Of a DNA stretch of 64,000 nt, positions 7,777 through 16,451 are shown piece by piece. Below the pieces are notes generated by a model that was not told where the DNA came from, did not search any database, and saw only the letters and a program-made list of their open reading frames with translations. Each line of letters starts with the position of its first letter. Position 1 is the stretch's first letter. Position numbers and translations under genes: made by a program. The stretch comes from Pseudomonadota bacterium (GTDB lineage Bacteria > Verrucomicrobiota > Verrucomicrobiia > Limisphaerales > SXTU01): contig RFSE01000005.1 of the NCBI GenBank assembly GCA_009924135.1, positions 20,097 through 84,096 on the forward strand, given 5' to 3'.

Positions 7777-10700
7777 TGCTGTTGAACAAAACCCGGCCCA
7801 GGGCTGCCAGCCCGTGCTGGTCCGCGTAGGCCGACATCGCGCGCACCTCCTCCTCCGTTGCCGCCCGTTGGTAGGCCAGCCGCACCGCCGCACTCACCCG
7901 AGAGGGAGTGTCACTTCCCAGCTTCTCGACACGCGCCGCGAAATGCTCGCTGTGCCGCAATACGAAGTCGTTGTTGAAGAGCGTAAGTGCCTGTAGCGCC
8001 GAGGCCGAGAATGACCGCGTGGGTTGCAACAATGCCGCATCCGGAAAATCCAGCGCCTCCATGAACGGGTCCGCAATGCCCCGCCATACGACGCGGTAGA
8101 TGCTCCGCCGGCCCGCGCCGGGACTGTCCCAGTCAAACGGAGTGTAATCCACCTTCGGGGTGTCCTGGGGACCTTTGCTGGTCTTGAAATGCTGCGTCCC
8201 CGGTCCGCCCATCGTCAGATCGAGCCGCCCGGAGACCGCGAGCACCGCGTCACGGAAGGACTCGGCGTCCAGCCGGGAACGGTTCATGCGCCAGAGGAGG
8301 TGATTTTCCGGGTCGAGGGTCGAGGGTCGAGGGCCGAGCGCCTTCGACCCTCGACTCTCGACACTCGACTGCCGATAGGCCGCGCTGATTACGATCAGCC
8401 GGTGCAGATGTTTCAACGAACCGCCGCTGTCGCGCAGCTCGCACGCGAGCCAGTCGAGGAGTTCGGGATGAGAGGGCACGCCGCCCATGCGGCCGAAGTC
8501 GCTGGGCGTGTCGCACAGGCCGCGGCCGAAATGGAAATGCCACACCCGGTTCGCCGCGCTGCGCCAGGTGAGCGGGTTGCGCGGATCCGCCAGCCAGTCC
8601 GCCAGGGCCACGCGGCGCAGCGCTTCGCGCTTAGGGTCGGCCAGGGCGAACCGCGCGGGCAGGTCCGCGAGCGCTGAGAGCGCACCGGGTTCCGCGAGCC
8701 GGCCTGGCTTGGTGATGTCCCCGCGCTTGAGCACGTGCACCGGCTTGGGCTCCAATCCGGATTTCACTGCAAAGACCTGGACCTGGGACGGAAGCTTGTT
8801 GAGCTCGTCACGCGCCTGCTGACGCAGCGCAAAGGCAGCAAGGGCCAGCTGTTGCTCGGGGGTGCGCTGCGCTCGACCGCGCCGCAAAGCCGTCGCCACC
8901 AGGGCGGGCACGGGTTCGATGTCCGGACGTTCCGAATCCGTTGCGGAAAGCCGGAAGCGTCCGATCAGATGGCCGCCGCCATGCAGTTGCTTGAGGGTTA
9001 TGACCAGCTTGGAATCCGAGGTGAGCGCAAGGGGCGACTCCAGTTCAAACACCGCCAGATGGTCCTCCCCCACCCGCGGATAGATGCCCCAGGCCGTGGT
9101 TTCGTTGCCATCAATGGCCCGCTCAATCCCCCAGTCCGCCTGGTTAAAATCCGCCGTTGCGCGTTTGAACTTCAACTCCCTGCCTTGCGGAGCTTCGGGC
9201 GTGAACACCTGGGCTTGAAATTCGGACAGATGCAGGTTGCCGTTGTCCTGCCGGCCCGGGCCCTTTTTCGGCAGGGTGGGATCAGCGAGAACTTCCAATC
9301 GCAGGGCGGTGATGCGTGGCAATGCGCTCTGAACGGTGAGCGCGTAAACTTCCTTTTCGGGACGCGGACCGGTTGACGAATAGGAATCATCCAGATTCTG
9401 TTTGAGCACCGCCCCGTGAGCGGCGCGCGCCGATACCGATACCAGCGGCTGCCAAAGGGTGTCCTGGTGGCCATGAGCCACCGCCCACTGTTCCACGAAG
9501 GCCTGATGCTCCTGGCTGAGCAGGACTGCGGCGTCATTGCGCAGGGCGGCTTCGTTAAGGTCCTGCCACGTTTTCCGTTGCCTGGCCACCTCCGGCGAGG
9601 CATCGAAGGGCAAATCGGCCTTGGTAATGCCGGCGAAGACCGCTTGCAGGGCGTAGTAATCCTCCTGGGAGATGGGATCAAACTTGTGCGCGTGGCAGCG
9701 GGCGCAGTTCGCGGTGGTGCTGGCAAAGGCCGTCATCGTCTGCGTCACGAGGTCGTCACGGTCGATGTAGTCGAACGTGCGCGGAGCGGTGCTTTGCGTG
9801 CTTTTGTCGAGCGGCCCGGCCCCCAGGAAACCCAGCCCCGCAGTCAGTTGCGACTCCAGCGGATAGAAAACGTCGGCGGCGAGCTGTTCGCGGATGAAGC
9901 GTTGCCAGGGCACGTCACGGTTGAAGGCAGTGATGACGTAGTCGCGATAACGCCAGGCATTCGTGCGGAGGAGGTCATGCTCGAAACCGTGCGTGTCCGC
10001 GAAGTGGATCGTATCAAACCAGTGCCGTGCCCAGCGTTCACCGTAGTGCGGGGAGGCGAGCAGGCGATCGACGGTGGCAGCGAAGGCTTTCTCTCTGCGT
10101 CCCTCCGCCTCCTCGTCCCGTCGTCCCGACGAGGGGAAGTCGCGGACGAATGCCTCAACTTCTTCCGGCGACGGCGGCAGGCCGAGGAGATCGAAGTGCA
10201 GGCGGCGGATGAGCGTGCGCGCGTCGGCCTCGGGTGCTGGCTGGAGGTTTTTCTCCCGGAGCTTGGTGGCGATGAAACGGTCAATGGGGTTGGGGGAAGC
10301 ATTCAGTGACCAGTGTTCAGTTTTCAGTTTCGCCGGTCCTGCCGACCGCACGGCCTTGTCCGACCGAACACTGAACCCTGAAGACTGATTACTTGGAACA
10401 GCCGGTCGCACGAGCGGCTTCAAGGACCACCAGTCAGTGCTGACGCGGGCCACCACTTCCTTCGGCGGCGGCACCTGTTTCACCCACTCGACGAGCACTG
10501 CGACTTCCGCGTCCGTCAGCTTCGCCTTTCCCTTGGGCGGCATCTGCAAATCCGCGCTCGTCTGCCGGACCGCCTTGATCAGCAGGCTGTGCTCCGGGTC
10601 GCCCTGCACGACCGCCGGACCTGAATCTCCACCGGTGAGGATCGCACCGGCCGAATCGAGGACCAGGCCGTTCTTGGACTTCTTTGCCGCGTGGCTGTGG

Positions 10701-10843
10701 CACTCGTGACAGTGCTTTGCCAGCACGGGCAGCACTTGTTCCTTGAACAGCATATCCGCCTCCGCCGCGCCAAGCTGCGCCACGAGCACGCCCCACGCGG
10801 CCAGCAGAAGGCCGGTTCGAGCGAGGCTGGGCGGCAAGGTCAT
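7754..10843 (-). CDS. PSD1 and planctomycete cytochrome c domain protein (PSCyt1-DUF1549-DUF1553)
   Basis: The ATG at 10843 gives a 1029-aa protein starting MTLPPSLARTGLLLAAWG, a signal peptide ending near AEA. The PSCyt1 haem-binding motif HCHECHSHAAKKSKNGL follows near residue 45, with LVEWVKQ. DUF1549 begins at NPIDRFIATKL and contains NCARCHAHKFDPISQEDYY, a second CxxCH. DUF1553 follows (LADWLADPRNPLTWRSAANR and VWHFHFGRGL; LLWRMNRSRLDAESFRDAVL). The domain order is standard for periplasmic PSD1 proteins. These are thought to work with DUF1501 partners in polymer degradation, though the reaction is not known. Two heptamer-repeat elements (10301-10390 and 8311-8370) interrupt the reading frame without breaking it. 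Confidence 0.93.
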   Translation of the reverse strand: MTLPPSLARTGLLLAAWGVLVAQLGAAEADMLFKEQVLPVLAKHCHECHSHAAKKSKNGLVLDSAGAILTGGDSGPAVVQGDPEHSLLIKAVRQTSADLQMPPKGKAKLTDAEVAVLVEWVKQVPPPKEVVARVSTDWWSLKPLVRPAVPSNQSSGFSVRSDKAVRSAGPAKLKTEHWSLNASPNPIDRFIATKLREKNLQPAPEADARTLIRRLHFDLLGLPPSPEEVEAFVRDFPSSGRRDEEAEGRREKAFAATVDRLLASPHYGERWARHWFDTIHFADTHGFEHDLLRTNAWRYRDYVITAFNRDVPWQRFIREQLAADVFYPLESQLTAGLGFLGAGPLDKSTQSTAPRTFDYIDRDDLVTQTMTAFASTTANCARCHAHKFDPISQEDYYALQAVFAGITKADLPFDASPEVARQRKTWQDLNEAALRNDAAVLLSQEHQAFVEQWAVAHGHQDTLWQPLVSVSARAAHGAVLKQNLDDSYSSTGPRPEKEVYALTVQSALPRITALRLEVLADPTLPKKGPGRQDNGNLHLSEFQAQVFTPEAPQGRELKFKRATADFNQADWGIERAIDGNETTAWGIYPRVGEDHLAVFELESPLALTSDSKLVITLKQLHGGGHLIGRFRLSATDSERPDIEPVPALVATALRRGRAQRTPEQQLALAAFALRQQARDELNKLPSQVQVFAVKSGLEPKPVHVLKRGDITKPGRLAEPGALSALADLPARFALADPKREALRRVALADWLADPRNPLTWRSAANRVWHFHFGRGLCDTPSDFGRMGGVPSHPELLDWLACELRDSGGSLKHLHRLIVISAAYRQSSVESRGSKALGPRPSTLDPENHLLWRMNRSRLDAESFRDAVLAVSGRLDLTMGGPGTQHFKTSKGPQDTPKVDYTPFDWDSPGAGRRSIYRVVWRGIADPFMEALDFPDAALLQPTRSFSASALQALTLFNNDFVLRHSEHFAARVEKLGSDTPSRVSAAVRLAYQRAATEEEVRAMSAYADQHGLAALGRVLFNSNEFLFIN
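8311..8370. repeat. Heptamer-period inverted repeat inside the PSD1 gene
   Basis: The left arm (8311-8338) is three copies of GGTCGAG-type heptamers. The right arm (8345-8370) is four CTCGACN heptamers in inverted orientation, with six bases between. It encodes the linker VESRGSKALGPRPSTLDPEN at a position where family members have a short loop between AAYRQSS and LLWR. Confidence 0.8.
10301..10390. repeat. Second heptamer-period inverted repeat inside the PSD1 gene
   Basis: The left arm at 10301-10330 has CAGTGAC, CAGTGTT, CAGTTTT and CAGTTTC in register. The right arm at 10366-10390 carries the inverted forms (AACACTG, AACCCTG, AAGACTG), with a 35-nt spacer. It is translated as part of the region between PSCyt1 and DUF1549 (SVRSDKAVRSAG, KLKTEHWSLNAS), a linker position. 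Confidence 0.78.
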
Positions 10844-10911
10844 GAACGTTCGCACAGAGTCAACCGGACCTGACGCCGGAGCGCAAAGGCAATTCACCAT
10901 AGAACAAGCCG

Positions 10912-10939
10912 TTGACAATAAGCCACCATCCGGTAGGGT
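10912..10939 (+). promoter_or_regulatory. Sigma-70 promoter of rpsT
   Basis: TTGACA at 10912-10917 is a perfect -35 box, followed after 16 nt by TAGGGT (10934-10939) as a weaker -10. It lies 25 nt upstream of the rpsT ATG in the 121-bp region divergent from the PSD1 operon. Confidence 0.65.
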
Positions 10940-10964
10940 GCGCGCCTCTTTACGAGTAAATAAT

Positions 10965-11249
10965 ATGCCGAACACTAAGTCCGCCGCCCGTCGCATGCGC
11001 AACAGCGCGCGCAAGCACGTCCGTAACACCGTCGTCCGCACCCAGCTCAAGACGGTCGAGAAGAAATTCCGCGCCGCCGTCGCCACCAAGGCCGACAGCT
11101 CCCCCACCGCGCTGCGCGCTGCCATCTCCACGCTCGACAAGGCCGTGAACAAGGGCGTCATCAAGCGCAACACCGCCGACCGCAAGAAGTCCCGCCTCAC
11201 GATCGCCCTCAACAAGGCGACGGCGGCTGCGGCCCCGGCGGCCAAGTAA
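10965..11249 (+). CDS. rpsT: 30S ribosomal protein S20
   Basis: The ATG at 10965 gives 94 aa, the usual length for S20. The product begins MPNTKSAARRMRNSARKHVR and is very rich in Lys, Arg and Ala. It keeps the helix-turn pattern of bS20 (LDKAVNKGVIKRNTADRKKS, RLTIALNKA). It binds 16S rRNA early in 30S assembly. Upstream in-frame codons read into the PSD1 signal-peptide region and are not part of the gene. It is monocistronic, with its own promoter and terminator. Confidence 0.97.
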   Translation: MPNTKSAARRMRNSARKHVRNTVVRTQLKTVEKKFRAAVATKADSSPTALRAAISTLDKAVNKGVIKRNTADRKKSRLTIALNKATAAAAPAAK

Positions 11250-11270
11250 TTGGCACCCCCTTCAACAAGC

Positions 11271-11299
11271 AGGCGTTCCGGTCTCGGAACGCCTTTTTT
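11271..11299 (+). terminator. Rho-independent terminator of rpsT
   Basis: A perfect 9-bp stem (AGGCGTTCC / GGAACGCCT) with a 6-nt loop is followed by a T-run, 21 nt after the rpsT stop. Confidence 0.93.
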
Positions 11300-11367
11300 C
11301 GTTTCCTGCGGGGCTCAACGCCTTTGTCCCTTGACGGAGCGAAGCAGGCCACCGTCAATTTGCGCCC

Positions 11368-12645
11368 ATGAATCTGCTCCGACTGTCTTCGCTTCTCCTA
11401 GCCGCGCTCGCGGCGGCGGCTTTGACCGGGTCCGCCGCCGACTGGCCGCAGTGGCGCGGCCCGTTGCGCACCGGTTTCGTCGCCCCGGGCGAGAAACTCC
11501 CCACCGCGCTTCCGGCCGAGCCCAAAGTGCTCTGGCGCGCCAAGGTCGGCGAAGGCTTTGCCTCACCCGTCGTCGCGGGCGGCAAGATCTTCGTGCTCGA
11601 TAATCAGGGCGGCAAGGAAACCCTCCGCGCGTTTGACGCGGTCAAGGGGGCTGAACTGTGGCGCGCCGAAGTGGACGACGCGGTCGGCGACAAACAAGGC
11701 CCGCCCGGTCCGCGGTGCACGCCGCTCGTGGATGGCGACCGTGTGTATGCCCAGTCCGTCAAGGGCGAGCTGCATTGCCGCAACGTGGCGGATGGCAAGC
11801 TGCTTTGGCGGAAGAATTACGTGCAGGACTTCGCCGCCGTTTTCATCGGCGAGACCGGTCAGGCCCAAGGGGCCACGCGCCACGGCAACACGGGTTCCCC
11901 GCTGATCGATGGGGACTGGCTCATCGCGCTGGCGGGCGGCACGAACGGAGCCGGCGTGGTCGCCTTGGAAAAGAAGACCGGCAAACCGGTTTGGACTTCG
12001 CAGAACGACCAGGCCGCCTACTCGGCTCCGATCGTGGCGACGCTCAGCGGGGTGAAGCAGGTCATTGCCTTTACCTGTGACGGCCTGATTGGCTTGAATT
12101 TCGCCGACGGCAAGCTGCTCTGGCGCATCCCGCTCAAGACTCAGTTCAGCCGCCACGTCACCACGCCCGTGGTCGTGGACGACATTGTGGTTATCGCCTC
12201 GCACACGCTCGGACTCATCGGCACGAAGGTGACGAAGACAGGCGCGGAGTTCACCGCGACGCAGGCGTGGGCGAGCAAGGAAGCGGCGATCAACTACTCC
12301 AGCCCGGTCGTCGTGGGCAAACACCTCTACTGCGTCGGGCCGAACAAAAATCTGATCTGCGTGGACGTGCCGGCCGGCAAGGTCGCGTGGTCGCAGGATG
12401 GCGTGTTCACCTCGGACAAAAACAAGGCCGTGGGTTATTTCATCGTCCTGGGCGCAAACATCCTCGTCAGCACCGACAGCGGCCAGCTCGTGCTCTTCGC
12501 CGCCGAGCCGGCCGCCTACCGCGAACTTGGCCGCGCCCAGGTCTGTGCCTCGACCTGGTCCGGTCCGGCCTACTCCGACGGGAAGCTCTACCATCGCGAC
12601 GGCGTGAAAACCGGCGGCGAACTGCTCTGCGTGGAATTGAAATAG
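11368..12645 (+). CDS. Secreted PQQ-like beta-propeller protein
   Basis: The 425-aa protein has a signal peptide (MNLLRLSSLLLAALAAAALT, cleavage near GSA-AD) followed by WPQWRGPLRTG, the hallmark of verrucomicrobial/planctomycete PQQ-like (pyrrolo-quinoline quinone-like) repeat proteins. Seven blade-like repeats follow, with G-x-x-LWR and VVAGGKIFVLD, LIDGDWLIALAG, VVGKHLYCVGP patterns. No dehydrogenase cofactor residues are evident, so it may be a structural or ligand-binding propeller in the periplasm. The next gene starts 6 nt after its stop, which indicates an operon. Confidence 0.88.
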   Translation: MNLLRLSSLLLAALAAAALTGSAADWPQWRGPLRTGFVAPGEKLPTALPAEPKVLWRAKVGEGFASPVVAGGKIFVLDNQGGKETLRAFDAVKGAELWRAEVDDAVGDKQGPPGPRCTPLVDGDRVYAQSVKGELHCRNVADGKLLWRKNYVQDFAAVFIGETGQAQGATRHGNTGSPLIDGDWLIALAGGTNGAGVVALEKKTGKPVWTSQNDQAAYSAPIVATLSGVKQVIAFTCDGLIGLNFADGKLLWRIPLKTQFSRHVTTPVVVDDIVVIASHTLGLIGTKVTKTGAEFTATQAWASKEAAINYSSPVVVGKHLYCVGPNKNLICVDVPAGKVAWSQDGVFTSDKNKAVGYFIVLGANILVSTDSGQLVLFAAEPAAYRELGRAQVCASTWSGPAYSDGKLYHRDGVKTGGELLCVELK

Positions 12646-12651
12646 CCGCGC

Positions 12652-13491
12652 ATGTTCACCTGCCTCGTTTGCCGCTGTCTCTGCATCGAAGCGACACAAT
12701 TTGAAGCCATCGCCCTGGCCCACCGGCACGGCTTTCAAGCGGTCGAAGCGCGCGCCGATGAGCTGGCCCGTTTATCCGAAGATGAGCTGGTCCGCTTGTT
12801 GGACGAGCTCCACACGAAAGGGCTGCGCTTCGGACTGGCCGGGCTGCCCATCGACATGCGCCGCGACGCCCAGCGCTTCGCCGATGGCTTGCGTCTGCTG
12901 CCCGGCTACGCCCGGGTCCTGCAACGCTGCGGGGTGACACGGCTCGGTGCATCCATCGTTCCCGCGCATGACGAGCTGGCCTACGGGGAGAACTTTCAGC
13001 AGCACGTCGAACGCCTCGGCGCGGTCGCGCAGGTGCTGGGGGACTACGGCATCCAGTTCGGCTTCGAATACTGCGCCACCCCCGCACTCCGGCGCGGAAA
13101 ACGGCACCCGTTCATTAGCACTTTGCCCCAGCTTCGCGAACTCATCGCCGCCATCAACGCGCCCAACCTCGGGCTCGTGCTCGACTCGTGGCACTGGTGG
13201 ATGAGCGGCAGTCCCGCCGCCGAACTGGCGTCACTCACCGCTGGGGAAATTGTGAGTGTGGACCTGGACGATGCGCCCCTCGGCATACCCCGCGAGGAGC
13301 TCGGCGACCGTCAGCGGGAACTGCCCGGGGCGACCGGCGTGATTGACCTCCCGCAATTTCTCGGGGCGATCCGGCGGCTGGGGTACGACGGGCCGCTCCG
13401 CCTGGAGCCGTTCGAGTTCCCCGGTTCAAGTGCACCACCCGACGAGGTTTGTGCGGCCGCGATGGACGCATTGCGGCGGGTGCTGCCCTGA
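12652..13491 (+). CDS. Sugar phosphate isomerase/epimerase (xylose isomerase-like TIM barrel)
   Basis: The 279-aa protein matches the AP-endonuclease-2/sugar isomerase superfamily. It has EATQFEAIALAHRHGFQAVEAR near the N-terminus, YGIQFGFEYC with a metal-type Glu, GLVLDSWHWWMSG with Asp/His ligands, VSVDLDDAP, and a terminal GPLRLEPFEF with the last metal Glu. It probably isomerises or epimerises a keto-sugar or inositol-type compound in the cytoplasm; the substrate is not readable. It overlaps nothing and follows the PQQ-like gene by 6 nt. Confidence 0.85.
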   Translation: MFTCLVCRCLCIEATQFEAIALAHRHGFQAVEARADELARLSEDELVRLLDELHTKGLRFGLAGLPIDMRRDAQRFADGLRLLPGYARVLQRCGVTRLGASIVPAHDELAYGENFQQHVERLGAVAQVLGDYGIQFGFEYCATPALRRGKRHPFISTLPQLRELIAAINAPNLGLVLDSWHWWMSGSPAAELASLTAGEIVSVDLDDAPLGIPREELGDRQRELPGATGVIDLPQFLGAIRRLGYDGPLRLEPFEFPGSSAPPDEVCAAAMDALRRVLP

Positions 13492-13497
13492 GGGGAG

Positions 13498-14259
13498 TTA
13501 CTCCAGATCCCACAGCGCGTTGGGATCGCTCTGCGGCAGGTGCAGGCCGATGGCCGTGTTACGCATCGCCTCGAAATGTCCGTCGGCATGGACGGTCATC
13601 ACCATTTTGTTGTGCCGGGGGTAGGTGCGGCACGGGAGTGTGGCGTAAAACGCATTGTTCAGGGTCCGGAAGATGATGCGGTCCTGGGTGCTGCTGGTGC
13701 CCAGGGGCGTGGGTGCCGCCACCCACTGTTCTGGATCAGGGTTGCTTTGAGAGGCGGCCGTGATCCATGCCACGTCGGCAAACACCACAGTGGCCGAAGT
13801 CTTCGCGATGCGGCTCTCATGAATTCGATTCGGGTTTTGATTGGCGAGGAACGTGCCTATGTTGGGGTAGTTCAAGCCGATGCCCCAGTTGCCGTTGGGC
13901 AAGCCGAAGACGGTCGGCTCCTTCACATCGGGGCAATTGTAAATCTTGCCGTCCCCTCCAGTGTAACGGCTGAGCGTGTCCGGCCAATGTGTGCCCACCC
14001 CGCCAGGCAGGAGCGCGTTGGCCGGGGGTGTGAATCCAGATGTCAACTGCGGGAAGTAACCTTCGTTGTCATCCACGTAAAGCTTGAGTGCAATGCCCAG
14101 TTGGCGCGAGTTGTTGGCACACTTGGTGGCATTAGCCTTGGCCTTCGCCTTGGCCAGCGCGGGCAGCAGCATCCCGGCCAGAATGGCGATGATGGCGATG
14201 ACGACAAGGAGTTCAATCAGGGTGAAGGCCCGGTTTCGCCGGATGAAAACTGATTTCAT
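13498..14259 (-). CDS. Prepilin-type N-terminal cleavage/methylation domain protein
   Basis: The 253-aa product begins [17 protein letters not shown] and contains the pseudopilin leader and hydrophobic helix up to [20 protein letters not shown], then [19 protein letters not shown]. The C-terminal part has [13 protein letters not shown], the HxDG-type motif of verrucomicrobial/planctomycete 'DUF1559-like' pseudopilins. It should be processed by a prepilin peptidase after Gly in the leader and assembled in a pilus-like or type II-like system. It is intact, unlike the paralogue at 4347. It converges on the isomerase gene (6 nt between stops). Confidence 0.92.
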   Translation of the reverse strand: MKSVFIRRNRAFTLIELLVVIAIIAILAGMLLPALAKAKAKANATKCANNSRQLGIALKLYVDDNEGYFPQLTSGFTPPANALLPGGVGTHWPDTLSRYTGGDGKIYNCPDVKEPTVFGLPNGNWGIGLNYPNIGTFLANQNPNRIHESRIAKTSATVVFADVAWITAASQSNPDPEQWVAAPTPLGTSSTQDRIIFRTLNNAFYATLPCRTYPRHNKMVMTVHADGHFEAMRNTAIGLHLPQSDPNALWDLE

Positions 14260-14366
14260 ATGCCAAATGGAGATTCGAGTTGATAATCAGCCAAACCCGC
14301 AGCCCGGTCAAACCGGATGTTGTAAATCTCCTGTAAAGCCCCGCCGCTCCCGCCTACGCTCGCGCC

Positions 14367-15167
14367 ATGATGTTGCCAGCCGACTATCACATGCACACGC
14401 CGCTCTGCCGCCACGCGGCCGGCGAGCCCGTGGAATACGCCGCCCGCGCCGTGGCGGCCGGCCTCACGGAGATCGGCTTCAGCGACCACTCGCCCATGCG
14501 CCGCGATGACTTCGACAACTGGCGGATGTTTGACCATCAGCTCGACGAGTACGTGGAGAAGGTCCGCCATGCGCAACGCGAGTTCCCGCAGCTCACCATC
14601 AAGCTCGCACTCGAGGTGGATTACCTGCCCGGCCACGAGGAATGGATTCGCGACCTGGCGGGCCGGCATCCGTGGGATTATTTCATCGGCTCCGTGCATT
14701 ACGTGTCGGACGCGTGGGACGTGGACAACCCGGAGAAGCTCTCGCAATGGAAGACGCGCGATCCGTTCGAGGTGTGGTCCGTCTATTTTGAGCGGCTGAC
14801 GATGGCCGCGCAGAGCGGGCTGTTTGAAATCATCGGCCACGCGGACCTGCCCAAGAAGTTCAAGTATTACCCGGACCGCGACTGCTCACGTATTTTCGAC
14901 GCATTTCTGCGCGCCGCGAAGGCCAGCGGGACGGCCATCGAGCTGAACACCGCCGGCTTGCGCAAGGACTGCCGCGAGATCTACCCAAGCCGGTTCTTCC
15001 TCCAGCGCGCCTATCAAATCGGCGTGCCCATCACCTTCGGCTCGGACGCCCACGCACCGGGCGACGTGGGCGCGGACTGGGACAAGGCCCTGGCCCTGAC
15101 GACCTCCGTGGGTTACACGCACTGGTGCCGCTTCACCCAACGGCAACGCGCAGTGGTGGCACTGTAG
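14367..15167 (+). CDS. HisJ-type PHP-domain histidinol-phosphatase family protein
   Basis: The 266-aa protein opens with DYHMHTPLCRHAAGEP, the first PHP metal motif (HxHxxxxxH). It continues with EIGFSDHSPM, ALEVDYLPGHE, YFIGSVHYVSDAWD, LFEIIGHADLPKKF and PITFGSDAHAPGDVG, which supply the remaining His, Asp and Glu ligands. By family it dephosphorylates L-histidinol phosphate or a similar phosphate ester, using a trinuclear metal site. The C-terminal HWCRFTQRQ is repeated about 870 bp downstream in a gene fragment (15984-16042). No other his genes are near. Confidence 0.9.
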   Translation: MMLPADYHMHTPLCRHAAGEPVEYAARAVAAGLTEIGFSDHSPMRRDDFDNWRMFDHQLDEYVEKVRHAQREFPQLTIKLALEVDYLPGHEEWIRDLAGRHPWDYFIGSVHYVSDAWDVDNPEKLSQWKTRDPFEVWSVYFERLTMAAQSGLFEIIGHADLPKKFKYYPDRDCSRIFDAFLRAAKASGTAIELNTAGLRKDCREIYPSRFFLQRAYQIGVPITFGSDAHAPGDVGADWDKALALTTSVGYTHWCRFTQRQRAVVAL

Positions 15168-15192
15168 CCACCCGGCTTGTTGGCGCTATTTC

Positions 15193-15426
15193 TCATACTT
15201 GCCTGCGGCGAAGGAGAACCAACTCCTCGTCGTGGAACTTCGTATAGAGTCTGCCAAACGTTGGGCCGGTAAGCATGACTCCTTCGCCGTGCTCGCTCCA
15301 ATAGTCAGCCCAACTTGCGCTGTGACTCGTTATGACAGACTCGACAATCCCGTCCCACGCTCCAATCCGCACCACATCGCCTTCGTGAATCGGCTCGCCG
15401 GAGCAATATGTCGGTTCACTCTTCAT
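15193..15426 (-). CDS. Small conserved hypothetical protein
   Basis: This 77-aa protein begins MKSEPTYCSGEPIHEGDVVR and ends with GPTFGRLYTKFHDEELVLLR. The GDVVRIGAWDG segment looks like a small SH3/KOW-like beta barrel, with a Trp-rich centre (WADYWSEHGEGVML). Similar short proteins occur scattered in Planctomycetes and Verrucomicrobia, but I know no function for them. It stands alone between hisJ and a small membrane protein. Confidence 0.6.
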   Translation of the reverse strand: MKSEPTYCSGEPIHEGDVVRIGAWDGIVESVITSHSASWADYWSEHGEGVMLTGPTFGRLYTKFHDEELVLLRRRQV

Positions 15427-15493
15427 GCCAACATTGTATCAGGCCGAAGCCCATGCACGGCCCCGTGCATGAGGGAAGCTGGCGAATGGTTGC

Positions 15494-15778
15494 TCACAAA
15501 TAGTAAACCAGGAAAACCCCGGTGACGATCAGGGCGACAACGAGCAGACCGACCAGCGCCGTGGTTTCCGGGGTGAGGTAAACCTGCTGCCCGCGCCGGT
15601 GAAACGAGCCTCCCGTCTTCTGCTTGCGTTGCCGTGTGTCCGCAGTGATAGGGTCGCATTTGAGGCGGCCAAGCGAGAAGACTGGCACAACTACCCATCC
15701 GATATAGTAGCAGACGACGTGGAGGAAGAACTCCAGAATCGGCTGCAGGATAAGCTCTCCAATGAAGCTACCGGGCAT
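15494..15778 (-). CDS. Small two-helix membrane protein
   Basis: The 94-aa protein has one hydrophobic stretch at about residues 10-35 (LILQPILEFFLHVVCYYIGW with VVVPVFSLG) and another at the C-terminus (TTALVGLLVVALIVTGVFLV). A charged loop (TADTRQRKQKTGGSFHRRG) sits between them. It is likely an inner membrane protein with both ends on the same side. No function is recognised. The start ATG is clear, with a purine-rich stretch upstream. Confidence 0.6.
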   Translation of the reverse strand: MPGSFIGELILQPILEFFLHVVCYYIGWVVVPVFSLGRLKCDPITADTRQRKQKTGGSFHRRGQQVYLTPETTALVGLLVVALIVTGVFLVYYL

Positions 15779-15983
15779 GGGTCAAAGCGTGGTTAGCGGC
15801 CTAACATTGTCGCCGACCAAAGTCCGTACATGGCCTCGTGCACCAAGGATGTTTGTAAATGGCTTGCTCAGGATGAGCTGAGGAAACCAGCCCCGCGCCG
15901 GTTTGGGAAGGCTTCTTTGGCACGCGGGCCGGTGCTCCGGGATGTGACTGGGACTAAGCGCTTCAGATCACGACTTCGCACCA

Positions 15984-16042
15984 GTTACGCGCACTGGTGC
16001 CGCTTCACGCAGCGGAAGAGCCAAATGGTGCGGCTCACTTGA
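15984..16042 (+). pseudogene. Orphan copy of the hisJ 3' end
   Basis: GTTACGCGCACTGGTGCCGC and the following bases repeat the last ~18 codons of the PHP gene (15112-15167). The peptide is YAHWCRFTQRKSQMVRLT with a stop, against YTHWCRFTQRQRAVVAL in the intact gene. About 30 of the first 35 bases are identical. No start or upstream part of the gene exists here. The gap 15779-16049 holds nothing else. Confidence 0.75.
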
Positions 16043-16049
16043 GCCGAGG

Positions 16050-16451
16050 TCACGGCGGAGCCAGAAACGGAACCGGCTCCCGTCCGCGTCGTCGATAGAC
16101 TTGGAAGTCCTGCCGGTCAATCGTCAGCACCATGGAATCCCGCCAAACTTCGGTCATCCGCACCAAACAGGCGTCGGCCAGCCCCATGTCGCGGTCGCTG
16201 AACTGACGCAGGAGCCGGAGAATTTCGGTGGCATGGTCTGAGGCGCTGAACTCCACCACCAAATCGCCCGCCTCCACCAGCTCCAACACCGGCGCGGCAT
16301 GGCCAGCAGATGAGTGGCCTCCGTCAGCACCGCCTCACACGTAAAGAGCGGCCAGCGCAAACACCGCAGCGTGTCGGTCGCCCAAGCGTGGTGCGGGTCG
16401 CGGCGATTGAGCAGGGCGACCAGCGGACCCGGTGTCGAGGAAGTGCTTCAC
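16050..16451 (-). pseudogene. vapC-like PIN-domain toxin with two frameshifts
   Basis: The GTG at 16451 overlaps the antitoxin stop and starts VKHFLDTG. The next part, PLVALLNRRDPHHAWATDTL and RWPLFTCEAVLTEATHLLA, is in a second frame. The last part, APVLELVEAGDLVVEFSASD through DMGLADACLVRM to VPFLAPP, is back in the first frame. The PIN acidic residues (D in FLDTG, E in CEAVLTEA, D in LADACLV) are all present but split over frames. The first shift is one extra G in a GGG run near 16430; the second is near 16310. In the starting frame a TGA follows LYV. Either the toxin is inactivated or these are two compensating read errors. Confidence 0.8.

Noticed and set aside
10843..11245. N-terminal extension of the PSD1 frame across rpsT
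   Set aside because: The extension is antisense to rpsT and lacks family similarity; the signal peptide begins at ATG 10843.
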